NCBI RefSeq assembly: GCF_002149965.1
Contig: NZ_MSQB01000003.1
Span: forward strand, 124,001 to 188,000
Origin: Novosphingobium panipatense
Lineage (GTDB): Bacteria; Pseudomonadota; Alphaproteobacteria; Sphingomonadales; Sphingomonadaceae
Direction: 5' to 3'
DNA length: 64,000 bases
Positions 18,568-26,642 of this stretch are shown one piece after another; position 1 is the first letter of the stretch, and each line of letters opens with the position of its first letter. Made by a program: the position numbers and the translations under genes. Below the pieces are notes generated by a model, which was given only the letters and a program-made list of their open reading frames with translations, made no database searches and was not told the DNA's origin.

Positions 18568-19368
18568 ATGGGCAATCCCGTCGGCAGCTTCATCTGGTAC
18601 GAACTGCTCACCAGCGACATCGCGGGCGCCGCCGCCTTCTACCGCGAGGTCGTGGGCTGGACGATCGCCACTCATGCCGATCCCGACGCGGGAGGCATGG
18701 ACTATCGCATGATCGTCCGCGATGACGGCGGCATGGCGGGCGGCGCCATGCAGATCACCGGGGAGATGGCAGAGGGCGGTGCAAGACCGATCTGGCTGCC
18801 TTACTTCTACGTGGAGGACGTGGATGGCGAAGTGGAGGCCATCGTCTCCGAAGGCGGCAAAGTGCAGATGCCCGCCATGGACCTGCCCGTCGGCCGCATC
18901 GCCATGGTGGCGGACCCGCAGGGCGTGCCGATCTACCTGATGAAGCCTATCCCGCCCGCGGACCAGCCGGATGCCTTCAGCGACGTGTTCTCCGTGTCCG
19001 AGAACCAGCACGTACGCTGGAACGAGCTGGCCAGCCCCGATCAGGCAAGCTCCATGGCCTTCTACGGCAAGCACTTCGGCTTCACTTTCGACGAGAAGAT
19101 GTCGATGGGCGAGATGGGCGACTACTGCTTCATCGGCCACCACGGCCAGACGCTCGGCGCGATCATGCAGCGGCAGGAGGAAAGCCAGCCCTCCGTCTGG
19201 ATGTTCTACTTCGGCGTCCCCTCGATCGCAGAGGCGAAAAAGGCGATCGAGGCGAATGGCGGGCAAGTGCTGATGGGCCCGCACGAGGTTCCCGGCGGAG
19301 ACTGGATCGTGGTCGCGCTGGATCCGCAAGGCGCGGGCTTCGGCCTCGTCGGCCCCAAGGGAGACTGA
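18568..19368 (+). CDS. Two-domain VOC (glyoxalase-like) protein
   Basis: The 266-residue product contains two vicinal-oxygen-chelate modules: the first opens GSFIWYELLTSDIAGAAAFY and the second RWNELASPDQASSMAFYG, each with the beta-alpha-beta-beta-beta pattern. Two-domain members are often annotated as glyoxalase/bleomycin-resistance or '27-kDa antigen' type proteins. Metal ligands (His/Glu) are plausible but cannot be assigned with confidence. It follows the DUF1428 gene by 2 nt. A glyoxalase-like enzyme next to glutathione transferases fits a glutathione-dependent detoxification route; this is inference. Confidence 0.86.
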   Translation: MGNPVGSFIWYELLTSDIAGAAAFYREVVGWTIATHADPDAGGMDYRMIVRDDGGMAGGAMQITGEMAEGGARPIWLPYFYVEDVDGEVEAIVSEGGKVQMPAMDLPVGRIAMVADPQGVPIYLMKPIPPADQPDAFSDVFSVSENQHVRWNELASPDQASSMAFYGKHFGFTFDEKMSMGEMGDYCFIGHHGQTLGAIMQRQEESQPSVWMFYFGVPSIAEAKKAIEANGGQVLMGPHEVPGGDWIVVALDPQGAGFGLVGPKGD

Positions 19369-19453
19369 ACCGCGAAAGCTCTGCAAAGGTCATTGACGGC
19401 GGCGCGATGTTCCATGATTGTTCCGCCTCATCGAAGATGACGGAGTAGCGAAG

Positions 19454-20080
19454 ATGGCCGACTACACCTTCTACACCAATCCGATGTCGCGCGGGCAGAT
19501 CGCCCGCTGGGCGCTTCATGAGGCCGGGGCAGACTACAGCCAGGTCCTGATCGACTGGAAGGACAAGCCCGCAGGCTTCCTTGCCGTCAACCCGATGGGC
19601 AAGGTGCCCACCATCGTCCACCATGCCGAGGGCGGCGACCGCGTCGTCACCGAGGCGGCGGCCATCTGCCTCTACCTTGCCGAAATGCACCCCGAGGCGG
19701 GCCTGCTGCCCAGCGACGGGGAGATGGCGGACTACTACCGCTGGACCTTCTTCGCCTCCGGCCCCGTCGAACAGGCGATCACCTCGCGCCATTTCAAGTG
19801 CGAGCCTTCGCCCGACCAGGAAATGATGGCGGGCTGGGGCAATTTCGAGCGCACGATGAACGCGCTGGAGAGCCATTTCGAAAACGCGGATTATGTCTGC
19901 GGCAGCCGCTTCACGATGGCCGACGTCTACGTCGGCAGCGCGGTGGACTGGGGATTGACGTTCGGCACGATGCCCCCTCGCCCCGCCTTCGTCGCCTATG
20001 CCGAGCGCCTCCAGGCCCGCGACGCCTACAAGGCCGCCAAGGCCGTGGACAATACCCTGATCGGGGAGATGAAGAAATGA
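19454..20080 (+). CDS. Glutathione S-transferase family protein (second of three)
   Basis: This 208-residue GST starts MADYTFYTNPMSRGQIARWALHE; the loop PMSRGQ would hold the catalytic Ser or Tyr of the thioredoxin domain, and NPMGKVPTIV contains the cis-proline that contacts glutathione. The motif SRFTMADVYVG is the N-capping box region of the C-terminal domain. ATG 19454 is chosen over an upstream TTG because it matches the family N-terminus. It ends in an ATGA overlap with the next VOC gene. The 85-nt gap before it is the largest in the cluster, so an internal promoter is possible. Confidence 0.87.
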   Translation: MADYTFYTNPMSRGQIARWALHEAGADYSQVLIDWKDKPAGFLAVNPMGKVPTIVHHAEGGDRVVTEAAAICLYLAEMHPEAGLLPSDGEMADYYRWTFFASGPVEQAITSRHFKCEPSPDQEMMAGWGNFERTMNALESHFENADYVCGSRFTMADVYVGSAVDWGLTFGTMPPRPAFVAYAERLQARDAYKAAKAVDNTLIGEMKK

Positions 20081-20577
20081 GCGCTGAAGCAGCGGCGAAG
20101 AACCGCGTCTGCCTCTGGTACGACGGCACCGCCGAGGAAGCCGCCCGGTTCTATGCCTCGGTCTTTCCCGACACCCATGTCAGCCGCGTGGTCCAGTCGC
20201 CCACCGACTACCCGGACGGCAAGGCGGGGGACGTGATCACCGTGGAATTCTCGGTCATGGGAATCGCCTGCATCGGCCTCAACGGCGGCCCCACCTTCCC
20301 GCAGACCGAGGCGTTCTCGTTCCAGGTCGAGACCCTCACCCAGGAAGAGACCGATCGCTACTGGAACGCTATAGTCGGCAACGGCGGCGCGGAAAGCATG
20401 TGCGGCTGGTGCAAGGACAAGTGGGGCCTTTCCTGGCAGATCACGCCCAAGGTCCTCAGCGATGCCCTGACCCACCCCGACCGCGCAGCGGCCCGGCGGG
20501 CGATGGAAGCGATGATGACCATGCGCAAGATCGACGTCGCCGCGATCGAGGCCGCGCTCGCCGGGGCGCAGGCGTGA
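20077..20577 (+). CDS. PhnB-like VOC protein (3-demethylubiquinone methyltransferase-like fold)
   Basis: The 166-residue protein belongs to the PhnB/YjdN group: NRVCLWYDGTAEEAARFYASVFP, TVEFSVMGIACIGLNGG and CGWCKDKWGLSWQITP are characteristic blocks. Despite the Pfam name '3-demethylubiquinone-9 3-methyltransferase', these proteins are VOC-fold and not methyltransferases, and their function is unknown. The start at 20077 overlaps the previous stop by 4 nt and its own stop overlaps the following GTG start, so this is a tightly coupled internal gene of the operon. Confidence 0.86.
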   Translation: MSAEAAAKNRVCLWYDGTAEEAARFYASVFPDTHVSRVVQSPTDYPDGKAGDVITVEFSVMGIACIGLNGGPTFPQTEAFSFQVETLTQEETDRYWNAIVGNGGAESMCGWCKDKWGLSWQITPKVLSDALTHPDRAAARRAMEAMMTMRKIDVAAIEAALAGAQA

Positions 20578-21239
20578 ACCCCGAGCCGAGCCTCGAACTG
20601 TTCGGCCATCCCTTCTCGTCCTACACCTGGAAGGCGCTGATCCCGCTCTACGCCTATGAAGTGCCTTTCGCCTTCCGGGTCGTCGACCCGGAGCATCCCC
20701 AGCACGCCGAAGTCGTGCAGATGGCCGGGCCGCTCGGCAAGTTCCCGGTCCTGCGCGACGGCGAGAACCTGCTGTTCGAGGCGACCACGATCATCGAATA
20801 CCTCGATCGCCACCATGTCGCCCCCGGCATTCTGATCCCTGAAGACCCCGACCCGGCCGTGGCGATCCGCATGCTCGACCGGGTCTTCGACAACTACGTC
20901 ATGAACGTCATGCAGATCGTAGTGAACGAATATATCCGCGACGGCGCCAACCCGGACCAGACCCGCTGCGCCGAGGCGCGCGCCCAGCTGGACAGGGTCT
21001 ATGCCTGGCTGGAAGGCTGGCTGAAGTTCTATCCGCAGATGGACCAGATCTCGCTGATCGAATGCGCCGCGGCGCCTTCGCTGTTCTATGCCGACTGGGT
21101 CCACCCGATCCCGCAAGACCGACCGCGCCTGCGCGCCTGGCGCGCGCATCTGCTGGCCCTGCCCCCCATCTCGCGCTGCGTGGAGGATGCCCGCCCGTTC
21201 CGGTCCTACTTCCCGCTTGGGGCACCTGATCGGGATTGA
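20574..21239 (+). CDS. Glutathione S-transferase family protein (third of three)
   Basis: The 221-residue GST starts at a GTG (20574) that overlaps the TGA of the previous gene. LELFGHPFSSYTWKALIPLYAY forms the first strand and helix, LGKFPVLRDGENLLFEATTIIEYL holds the cis-Pro and the Glu-Ser/Thr-type gamma-glutamyl binding turn (EAT), and the C-terminal helices follow. It differs clearly in sequence from the other two GSTs, so they are not a recent tandem duplication. Substrate unknown. Confidence 0.85.
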   Translation: MNPEPSLELFGHPFSSYTWKALIPLYAYEVPFAFRVVDPEHPQHAEVVQMAGPLGKFPVLRDGENLLFEATTIIEYLDRHHVAPGILIPEDPDPAVAIRMLDRVFDNYVMNVMQIVVNEYIRDGANPDQTRCAEARAQLDRVYAWLEGWLKFYPQMDQISLIECAAAPSLFYADWVHPIPQDRPRLRAWRAHLLALPPISRCVEDARPFRSYFPLGAPDRD

Positions 21240-21279
21240 AACTTGCGGGATTGAGAACAGCGCAATCAAGGAGAGACCT

Positions 21280-21738
21280 ATGAGCGACACGGACAACGAA
21301 CTCTCGATCACCCGCTATATCGATGCGCCGCCCGCGTTGGTCTGGGACGTCATGGCCAATCGCCAGGAGGAATGGTGGTGCCCCCGCCCCTGGCGCGTCG
21401 AGATCGACGAGCAGGACCGCCGCCCCGGCGGCGTGTGCCGCATGACCATGTACGGCCCCGACGGCGAAGTCGCCCCGCAGGACGGCATCTACCTCGCCTA
21501 CGATGAAGGCAGGCGCTACGCCTCGACTGACGCCGTGACCCGCGACTTGCGCCCCTCCGGGCCCTTCATGATCGGCATCTGGGAAATCGCCCCCGAAGGC
21601 AGCGGCACCCGCTACACCGCCATCGCCCGCCACTGGACCGCCGAAACGATGAAGCAGCACGAGGAAATGGGCTTCACCGATGGCTGGGGCGCCTGCGCGG
21701 ACCAGCTCGCGGAAATCTGCGAGCGGGAGAAAGTCTGA
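21280..21738 (+). CDS. SRPBCC / AHSA1-like protein
   Basis: This 152-residue protein has the START-like opening ITRYIDAPPALVWDVMAN and the closing helix MKQHEEMGFTDGWGACADQLAEI, as in AHSA1 (activator of Hsp90-like) proteins. Such SRPBCC proteins bind hydrophobic ligands in a deep cavity; a specific ligand is unknown. AAGGAGAGACCT just before the ATG is a strong ribosome-binding site. It is the last gene of the HxlR/GST/VOC cluster, 40 nt after the third GST, and is followed by a repeat element. Confidence 0.85.
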   Translation: MSDTDNELSITRYIDAPPALVWDVMANRQEEWWCPRPWRVEIDEQDRRPGGVCRMTMYGPDGEVAPQDGIYLAYDEGRRYASTDAVTRDLRPSGPFMIGIWEIAPEGSGTRYTAIARHWTAETMKQHEEMGFTDGWGACADQLAEICEREKV

Positions 21739-21782
21739 GCGGCAGTTCTGCGCTGCGCCTAGTTTGTCGGTTTTTAAGGAAA

Positions 21783-21945
21783 TGGTTCGCGCGAAGGCGC
21801 GGAGGCGCAAAGAGGTCGCTCCTGCGGCAAAGCCGCTATCATCTTCGACGCTGCGCCATCCGCCACGCGAGAAGAAGGCAATGGCCCGGAGCCTTACGCA
21901 ACACCTTTGCGCCTTCGCGCGAACCTCCTTTATTTCTTCTTTCGC
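21783..21945. repeat. Long inverted-repeat element, family B copy 1
   Basis: The outer arm TTCGCGCGAAGGCG...CAAAG (21786-21812) pairs with CTTTGCGCCTTCGCGCGAA (21905-21923), with 8 extra bases in the left arm. The middle contains CTCCTGCGGCAAAGCCGCT. It is homologous over its whole length to the element at 27663-27834, but the arm sequences differ while still pairing within each copy. It sits 45 nt behind the SRPBCC stop codon. Confidence 0.85.
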
Positions 21946-22002
21946 CCGTTGTCAGCTTTCCCCTACTTTGCAGACATTCCGCCTTGCAGTTAGCATGGTT
22001 GG

Positions 22003-22284
22003 ATGGACGTCACATCGATCATCAGAAACGACACCGTGTTCCTCGGGCGCCTTTTCGCTCAATTGGCGGCAGTGACCATACTAGTTTGTGCCGCGCTGCT
22101 GCTGGTAAATGAGGCTAGCTTCTGGTCGCAATGGAACATGCTGTGGGCGCTTGGCGTCCCGTTCGCAGTCTCTTGCGCGTTCAACCGAGGTGTTCGTAGG
22201 CGGGTGATCACAGGTTTTTGCCTTGTCCCATGGTCACTGCTCTCTGTTTTCGTGGGGGTCGTTTCGTTCGCTATCGAGCCCTAA
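22003..22284 (+). CDS. Small predicted membrane protein, unknown function
   Basis: The 93-residue product has three hydrophobic stretches: FLGRLFAQLAAVTILVCAALLLV, MLWALGVPFAVSCAF and a C-terminal FCLVPWSLLSVFVGVVSF, separated by Arg-rich turns (NRGVRRRV). This looks like a real three-helix inner-membrane protein, but no family is recognised. The upstream ribosome-binding site is weak. Its end overlaps the convergent lipoprotein pseudogene by 14 nt. GC content is lower than in the neighbouring operons, and the gene sits in a repeat-rich accessory stretch. Confidence 0.5.
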   Translation: MDVTSIIRNDTVFLGRLFAQLAAVTILVCAALLLVNEASFWSQWNMLWALGVPFAVSCAFNRGVRRRVITGFCLVPWSLLSVFVGVVSFAIEP

Positions 22285-22698
22285 CGGCGCCCGAAACCCC
22301 GACGTTGCGGACATTATAGCGAGCTACGGCACGATAAGTGATACGCACTCTTCCCACCACCGCATTGCGGGCAAATATCCGAGCCTTTTGGTCGTAGGTG
22401 ATGAGCAACTCGTTGGGACTACTCCACTTCATTTCTGCCCATGGCCCGCCCCAATTCCCGCAAGTACCGCCGTCATAGGCATCCGCAACGAACGCGTTCC
22501 CAATTCTTTGCCAGAACCACGGGTCAACCGACACTTGCGTCGTGAAGTCCGTTGTCGCGCTACATTCGCGCATGAACATAGTGGCTTGATGCTCACCGGT
22601 TGGTGAGCGAAGCGACTTGATGCTTTGCTACTACATAGCGCGCCGGAGCAGGCATTAAGACACAACAGAAGTGGGGCAGCAGTGACAAGCTTTCGCAT
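22271..22698 (-). pseudogene. Frameshifted small lipoprotein gene
   Basis: The minus strand opens at 22698 with MRKLVTAAPLLLCLNACSGALC, a clear lipoprotein signal (LNAC, Cys17). In that frame the sequence then becomes non-protein-like. In another frame the stretch KSLRSPTGEHQATMF leads into ECSATTDFTTQVSV and GNAFVADAYDGG, then WAEMKWSSPNELLITYDQ, a pattern seen in a family of small bacterial lipoproteins of unknown function. The two halves join if one base is inserted or lost near 22620-22630. Either the gene is a recent pseudogene or there is a sequencing error. The downstream half alone is 102 codons (22271-22579). Confidence 0.65.
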
Positions 22699-22757
22699 CG
22701 AGCAAGAGTACGAAAAGCCAAACTTGCGTCAATGTCAGCTTCCCTCACTTTCTCGCC

Positions 22758-22910
22758 GTCACCCTGAACTTGTTTAGCTGCGCTGGCCTTCGGCTCAGGG
22801 TCTATTCGGCCGAAATCCCGTCGCTATGAGTGATAGACGATGGCGCGGCTTGCCTTACAAGGCTTCGGCCTGAGCGGCGAGATGGATCCTGAAACAAGTT
22901 CAGGATGACG
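22758..22910. repeat. Inverted repeat, family C copy 1 ('CCTGAACTTG')
   Basis: CGTCACCCTGAACTTGTTT (22758-22776) pairs with AAACAAGTTCAGGATGACG (22892-22910). A second element of this family is at 28774-28908. The 512-base gap 22699-23210 has no gene that can be supported; it contains this element and the family D copy at 23030-23108. Confidence 0.75.
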
Positions 22911-23029
22911 AGGTGAGGAAACGAGAAGGCTGCTCACCCGCAATTCAAGCCTGAGCGTTGTGCAGCGCCACTCACCGGAAGCTGACTAATCACCTCGAAA
23001 AGCTCAAATCGAAAAGCTGCCCTCCCCAC

Positions 23030-23108
23030 CCGCTCAGGCTGAGCTTGTCGAAGCCCCCTGATGCGTGGCGTGAGGCCTCCCATCCTTCGACAGGCTCAGG
23101 ATGAGCGG
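23030..23108. repeat. Inverted repeat, family D copy 1 ('CTTGTCGAAG')
   Basis: CCGCTCAGGCTGAGCTTGTCGAAG-type left arm (23030-23053) pairs with the right arm ending GGCTCAGGATGAGCGG (23085-23108). Related copies: 28604-28708 and half an element at 33430-33478. Confidence 0.75.
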
Positions 23109-23210
23109 AGTGTGTTGGGAGAGATGAGCGGGGGGGTGGGAGAAAAGCCTGCCTCGCACTCCAAGCTTACCCGTTACCTTGCTGCCTCGAATTCAATCCC
23201 AGCTCAGCCC

Positions 23211-23801
23211 CTAAGCCAGTGCCGGAGACTTGCGCAGAAGCTGATAAGCTTCGACCACGCCCTGAAGGCGGGCGGCGCGGCTGTGGTCGCCGCCGTTGTG
23301 GTCGGGGTGGTATTGGCGCAGCAACCGGGTGTAGCGCAGGCGCAGCGTCTTGCCGTCGATGTCGCCCTCCAGCCCCAGCACGCCGAGCGCGCGGCGTTCC
23401 TCGGGGTTGAAGCGGGCATTCTCCGGCTTCAGGTCGGCCTGGCGCTGGCGCATATGCGCTCTGGCGCGGCCGCTGATCGCTTCCAGCGGGTCGGCGAAAT
23501 CGGCCCAGCGCGGGGTGCCGTCCACGCCCGCGTCCGGCCGGAATGCGCGGCTCTGCGCTTCCCAGCCGTGCAGCGGAGACTGGGCGCGGAAGATTTCCTC
23601 CGCGCTCATGCCGTCGAAGTAGTCGTATCCCGAATTGAATTCGCGAACGTGGTCGAGGCAGAACCAGCGGTAGTCGCCCGGACCGTCGAAACCGGGCAGG
23701 CGCGCGCCCGGTGCGCGAAACTCGCCCGCCTCTTCGCAACCCGGCCAGTTGCACATGCGACCGCCGGATTCGACCCTACCATGAAATCTAGATTGTCTCA
23801 C
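23211..23801 (-). CDS. DnaJ-domain (J-domain) protein with N-terminal Cys motif
   Basis: The 196-residue protein ends in a compact J domain (RRALGVLGLEGDIDGKTLRLR...YHPDHN), where HPD is the DnaK-stimulating signature. The N-terminal half contains CNWPGCEEAGEFRAPG and RWFCLDHVREFNSGYDYFDGMS, a Cys-rich family-specific block. The conserved FHGRVE segment lies before the first ATG (23756), so the GTG at 23801 is taken as the start; this is family-based inference. Proteins of this type are typical of sphingomonads and are probably DnaK co-chaperones. The gene is divergent from bolA with only 30 nt between starts. Confidence 0.85.
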   Translation of the reverse strand: MRQSRFHGRVESGGRMCNWPGCEEAGEFRAPGARLPGFDGPGDYRWFCLDHVREFNSGYDYFDGMSAEEIFRAQSPLHGWEAQSRAFRPDAGVDGTPRWADFADPLEAISGRARAHMRQRQADLKPENARFNPEERRALGVLGLEGDIDGKTLRLRYTRLLRQYHPDHNGGDHSRAARLQGVVEAYQLLRKSPALA

Positions 23802-23831
23802 CGGCTTCCAGATGGGGGATCGAGCGCCTAA

Positions 23832-24113
23832 ATGGAAGACATGACCGGATCGATCGAACAGGAAATGCGGCAGCTTCTCGAAGCCGCCTTCGCGCCCACC
23901 CGCCTTGACGTCATCAATGATTCCGCCAGCCACGCGGGCCATATGGGTGACGACGGCACGGGCGAATCGCACTTCACCATCGCAATCGAAAGCCCCGCCT
24001 TCGCGGGCGTTTCCCGCCTGCAGCGCCAGCGCCAGGTCAATGCCGCGCTGGGCGACATTCCCGGCAAGCGCGTCCACGCCATCGCCATCAAGGCCCGCGC
24101 GCCCGGAGAGTAG
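23832..24113 (+). CDS. bolA: BolA family protein
   Basis: The 93-residue protein shows the BolA pattern: [22 protein letters not shown], then [31 protein letters not shown] and a C-terminal VHAIAIKAR strand. BolA proteins pair with monothiol glutaredoxins and carry or sense iron-sulfur clusters. The invariant His is in SHFTI. A second ATG (23841, MTGS) is an alternative start. A DnaJ-like gene next to bolA is a common alphaproteobacterial arrangement. No glutaredoxin gene follows here; hisG begins 61 nt later. Confidence 0.92.
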   Translation: MEDMTGSIEQEMRQLLEAAFAPTRLDVINDSASHAGHMGDDGTGESHFTIAIESPAFAGVSRLQRQRQVNAALGDIPGKRVHAIAIKARAPGE

Positions 24114-24174
24114 TGCCGGGGAGCGACTTATCCCCGGTTGCCCTTTTAGCAATGCGCGCCTAAATGCGCGCACC

Positions 24175-24831
24175 ATGCCGACAACTCTGACATTCGCCGT
24201 GCCCAAGGGCCGAATCCTCGACGAAGCGCTGCCGCTGATGGCGCGTGCAGGCGTGGTGCCCGAGGCGGAGTTCCACGACAAGAAGTCTCGCGCGCTCTCT
24301 TTTGCCTGCGAGAACAGCCAGATGCGCCTGATCCGCGTGCGTGCTTTCGACGTGGCGACGTTCGTGGCGCATGGCGCGGCGCAAGTGGGCATCGTCGGTT
24401 CGGACGTGGTGGAAGAGTTCGCCTACCCTGACCTCTACGCCCCGGTCGACCTCGATATCGGCCACTGCCGCCTGTCGGTTGCCGAGCGTGAGGGGGAAGT
24501 CGGCGGCGCCCTGCCGTCGCACTTGCGGGTGGCCAGCAAGTATCCCAACCTCACGCGCAAGCACTACGAGAAGCTGGGCGTCCAGGCCGAAGTGGTGAAG
24601 CTGAACGGCGCGATGGAACTGGCGCCGTCGCTCGGCCTGTCCAGCCGCATCGTCGATCTCGTCTCCACGGGCCGCACCCTCAAGGAAAACGGCCTCGTCG
24701 AAACGAGCCGCATTCTCGACATTTCCGCGCGCCTGATCGTCAACCGCGCCGCATTGAAGACCGACGAGCGCGTCGCCGCGCTGGTCGATGCCTTCCGCGC
24801 GCTGGTGGCCGAACGGAAGGCCGCCGCCTGA
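24175..24831 (+). CDS. hisG: ATP phosphoribosyltransferase, short form
   Basis: HisG catalyses the first step of histidine synthesis: ATP plus PRPP to phosphoribosyl-ATP. The 218-residue protein starts [19 protein letters not shown] and has [11 protein letters not shown] and the PRPP-binding loop [16 protein letters not shown]. Its length is that of the short HisG type, which lacks the regulatory C-terminal domain and needs the HisZ partner (a HisRS-like protein) for activity. hisZ is not in this window. It overlaps hisD by one base (TGATG) and begins the hisG-hisD-nusB-thiL run. Confidence 0.95.
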   Translation: MPTTLTFAVPKGRILDEALPLMARAGVVPEAEFHDKKSRALSFACENSQMRLIRVRAFDVATFVAHGAAQVGIVGSDVVEEFAYPDLYAPVDLDIGHCRLSVAEREGEVGGALPSHLRVASKYPNLTRKHYEKLGVQAEVVKLNGAMELAPSLGLSSRIVDLVSTGRTLKENGLVETSRILDISARLIVNRAALKTDERVAALVDAFRALVAERKAAA

Positions 24832-26120
24832 TGCAACGCCTCTTCAGCAAGGATGCCGGGTTCGCCGAAGCCTTCCAGCGTGTCGTCGCCGACCGCCGCG
24901 AGAGCGCGACGGACGTGGCCCGCGACGTGGCCGATATCCTCGCCGCCGTGCGCGAGCGGGGCGACACGGCGCTGGCCGACTACACCGCCCGTTTCGACGG
25001 CCACGATCTCGACCAGACCGGCTGGCGCATCGATGCCGAGACCTGCCGCGCCGCTTTCGAAGCCCTGTCGCCTGAATTGCGCAGCGCCCTCGAACTCGCA
25101 GCGGAGCGCATCCGCGCCTATCACGCCGCGCAGCTGCCCGAAAACCGCGACTATACCGATGCCGCCGGCGTGCGCCTCGGTGCGGTGTGGCGCGCGGTAG
25201 ACGCTGCCGGCCTCTACGTACCGGGCGGCCGCGCGGCCTATCCCTCGTCGATGCTGATGAACGCGATCCCCGCCAAGGTGGCTGGCGTCGAGCGTCTCGT
25301 CGTCGTCACGCCGACCCCCAAGGGCGAAGTCAACGCGCTCGTCCTCGCCGCCGCGCACCTTGCCGGTGTCGATGAAGTCTGGCGCGTGGGCGGTGCCCAT
25401 GCCGTGGGCGCGCTGGCCTATGGCACCGACAGGATCGCGCCCGTCGACGTGATCACCGGCCCCGGCAATGCCTGGGTGGCCGAAGCCAAGCGCCAGCTCT
25501 ACGGCGTCGTCGGCATCGACATGGTCGCAGGCCCGAGCGAAATCCTCGTGATCGCGGACGCGAAGAACGACCCGCGCCGCATCGCCGCCGACCTGCTCAG
25601 CCAGGCCGAGCACGATCCCACCTCGCAGTCGATCCTCATCACCGACGATGCCGCCTATGCCGATACCGTTGCCGAGGCGGTGGAGATCGAACTCTCCGCC
25701 CTCGCCACCGAGGCGACCGCGCGCCAGTCGTGGAACGACTACGGCGTGATCGTCGTGGTCGAAAGCTTCGACGAGGCTCCGGCGCTGGCCGATGCCCTCG
25801 CCGCCGAACATGTCGAGATCGCCACCGACGATCCCGAAAGCCTGTTCCGCCAGATCCGCCACGCCGGATCGGTGTTCCTGGGCCGCATGACCCCCGAAGC
25901 GGTCGGCGATTACGTCGCTGGTCCCAACCACGTGCTGCCCACCGGGCGCCGCGCGCGGTTCGCCTCGGGGCTTTCCGTTCTCGATTTCATGAAGCGCACC
26001 AGCTTCATCCAGCTCGACCAGGCGGCGCTGGAGGCCATCGGCCCCGCCGCCGTTGCCCTTGCCGATGCCGAAGGGCTTCCCGCGCACGCGCGCTCCATTT
26101 CCGTGAGACTTTCCCGATGA
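24831..26120 (+). CDS. hisD: Histidinol dehydrogenase
   Basis: HisD oxidises L-histidinol to L-histidine in two NAD-dependent steps and binds Zn2+. The 429-residue protein has the substrate and metal-binding motifs LLSQAEHDPTSQ, SVFLGRMTPEAVGDYVAGP and NHVLPTGRRARFASGLS, with the NAD-binding GPGNAWVAEAKRQLYG region. It shares its first base with the hisG stop and overlaps nusB by 4 nt, so histidine synthesis and antitermination genes are translated as one unit, as in many alphaproteobacteria. Confidence 0.96.
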   Translation: MQRLFSKDAGFAEAFQRVVADRRESATDVARDVADILAAVRERGDTALADYTARFDGHDLDQTGWRIDAETCRAAFEALSPELRSALELAAERIRAYHAAQLPENRDYTDAAGVRLGAVWRAVDAAGLYVPGGRAAYPSSMLMNAIPAKVAGVERLVVVTPTPKGEVNALVLAAAHLAGVDEVWRVGGAHAVGALAYGTDRIAPVDVITGPGNAWVAEAKRQLYGVVGIDMVAGPSEILVIADAKNDPRRIAADLLSQAEHDPTSQSILITDDAAYADTVAEAVEIELSALATEATARQSWNDYGVIVVVESFDEAPALADALAAEHVEIATDDPESLFRQIRHAGSVFLGRMTPEAVGDYVAGPNHVLPTGRRARFASGLSVLDFMKRTSFIQLDQAALEAIGPAAVALADAEGLPAHARSISVRLSR

Positions 26121-26572
26121 GCAATTCCAAGCCGAATTCCAAGCAGGCCCGCTCCGCCGCGCGCCTTGCCGCCGTCCAGGCCCTCTATCAGTTCGAGATG
26201 GAAGGCACCCAGCAGGCCATCCTGCTCGACGAATTCCACCGCCACCGGCTCGGCGCGGAAATCGACGAGGACCAGTACGCCAATGCCGAAGTCGCCTTCT
26301 TCGACGACGTGGTGAAGGGCGTGATCGCCCGCCGCAACGAGATCGACGAACTGCTCTCCGGCAAGCTGGCCGAAGGCTGGTCGCTTGCCCGTCTCGACAA
26401 GACCATGCTGCAGATCCTGCGCGCCGGCACTTACGAACTGCTGGCCCGCGCCGACGTGCCGACCGGCGCGGCGATCGGCGAATATCTCGACGTCGCCCAC
26501 GCCTTCTTCGACGCGCGCGAAGCGAAGTTCGTCAACGGCGTGCTCGATGCGGTGGCCAAGGCCGTACGCTGA
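26117..26572 (+). CDS. nusB: Transcription antitermination factor NusB
   Basis: The 151-residue protein begins with the Arg-rich ARSAARLAAVQALYQFEM helix that binds boxA RNA and ends with EAKFVNGVLDAVAK, both diagnostic for NusB. With NusE (S10) it nucleates the antitermination complex on rRNA transcripts. ATG 26117 overlaps the hisD stop. The N-terminus has a Lys/Ser-rich extension (SNSKPNSKQ). A 26-bp perfect palindrome lies between its stop and thiL. Confidence 0.95.
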   Translation: MSNSKPNSKQARSAARLAAVQALYQFEMEGTQQAILLDEFHRHRLGAEIDEDQYANAEVAFFDDVVKGVIARRNEIDELLSGKLAEGWSLARLDKTMLQILRAGTYELLARADVPTGAAIGEYLDVAHAFFDAREAKFVNGVLDAVAKAVR

Positions 26573-26610
26573 TTTTTTGCGCAGCATTGCTGCGTTCACA
26601 CCTGATCTCG

Positions 26611-26636
26611 ACAATGGGCCCCGCGGGGCCCATTGT
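26611..26636. promoter_or_regulatory. Perfect palindrome immediately before thiL
   Basis: ACAATGGGCCCC (26611-26622) is mirrored exactly by GGGGCCCATTGT (26625-26636), loop GC. It ends 6 nt before the thiL ATG and replaces a visible Shine-Dalgarno site. With no T tract it is a poor terminator; it could mask the thiL start region in the nusB-thiL transcript or bind a dimeric protein. Confidence 0.6.
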
Positions 26637-26642
26637 CATGTC

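Noticed and set aside
23061..23831. 256-codon plus-strand frame across the J-domain gene
   Set aside because: Antisense to the J-domain gene and starting in repeat DNA; the HPD-containing frame on the minus strand is real.
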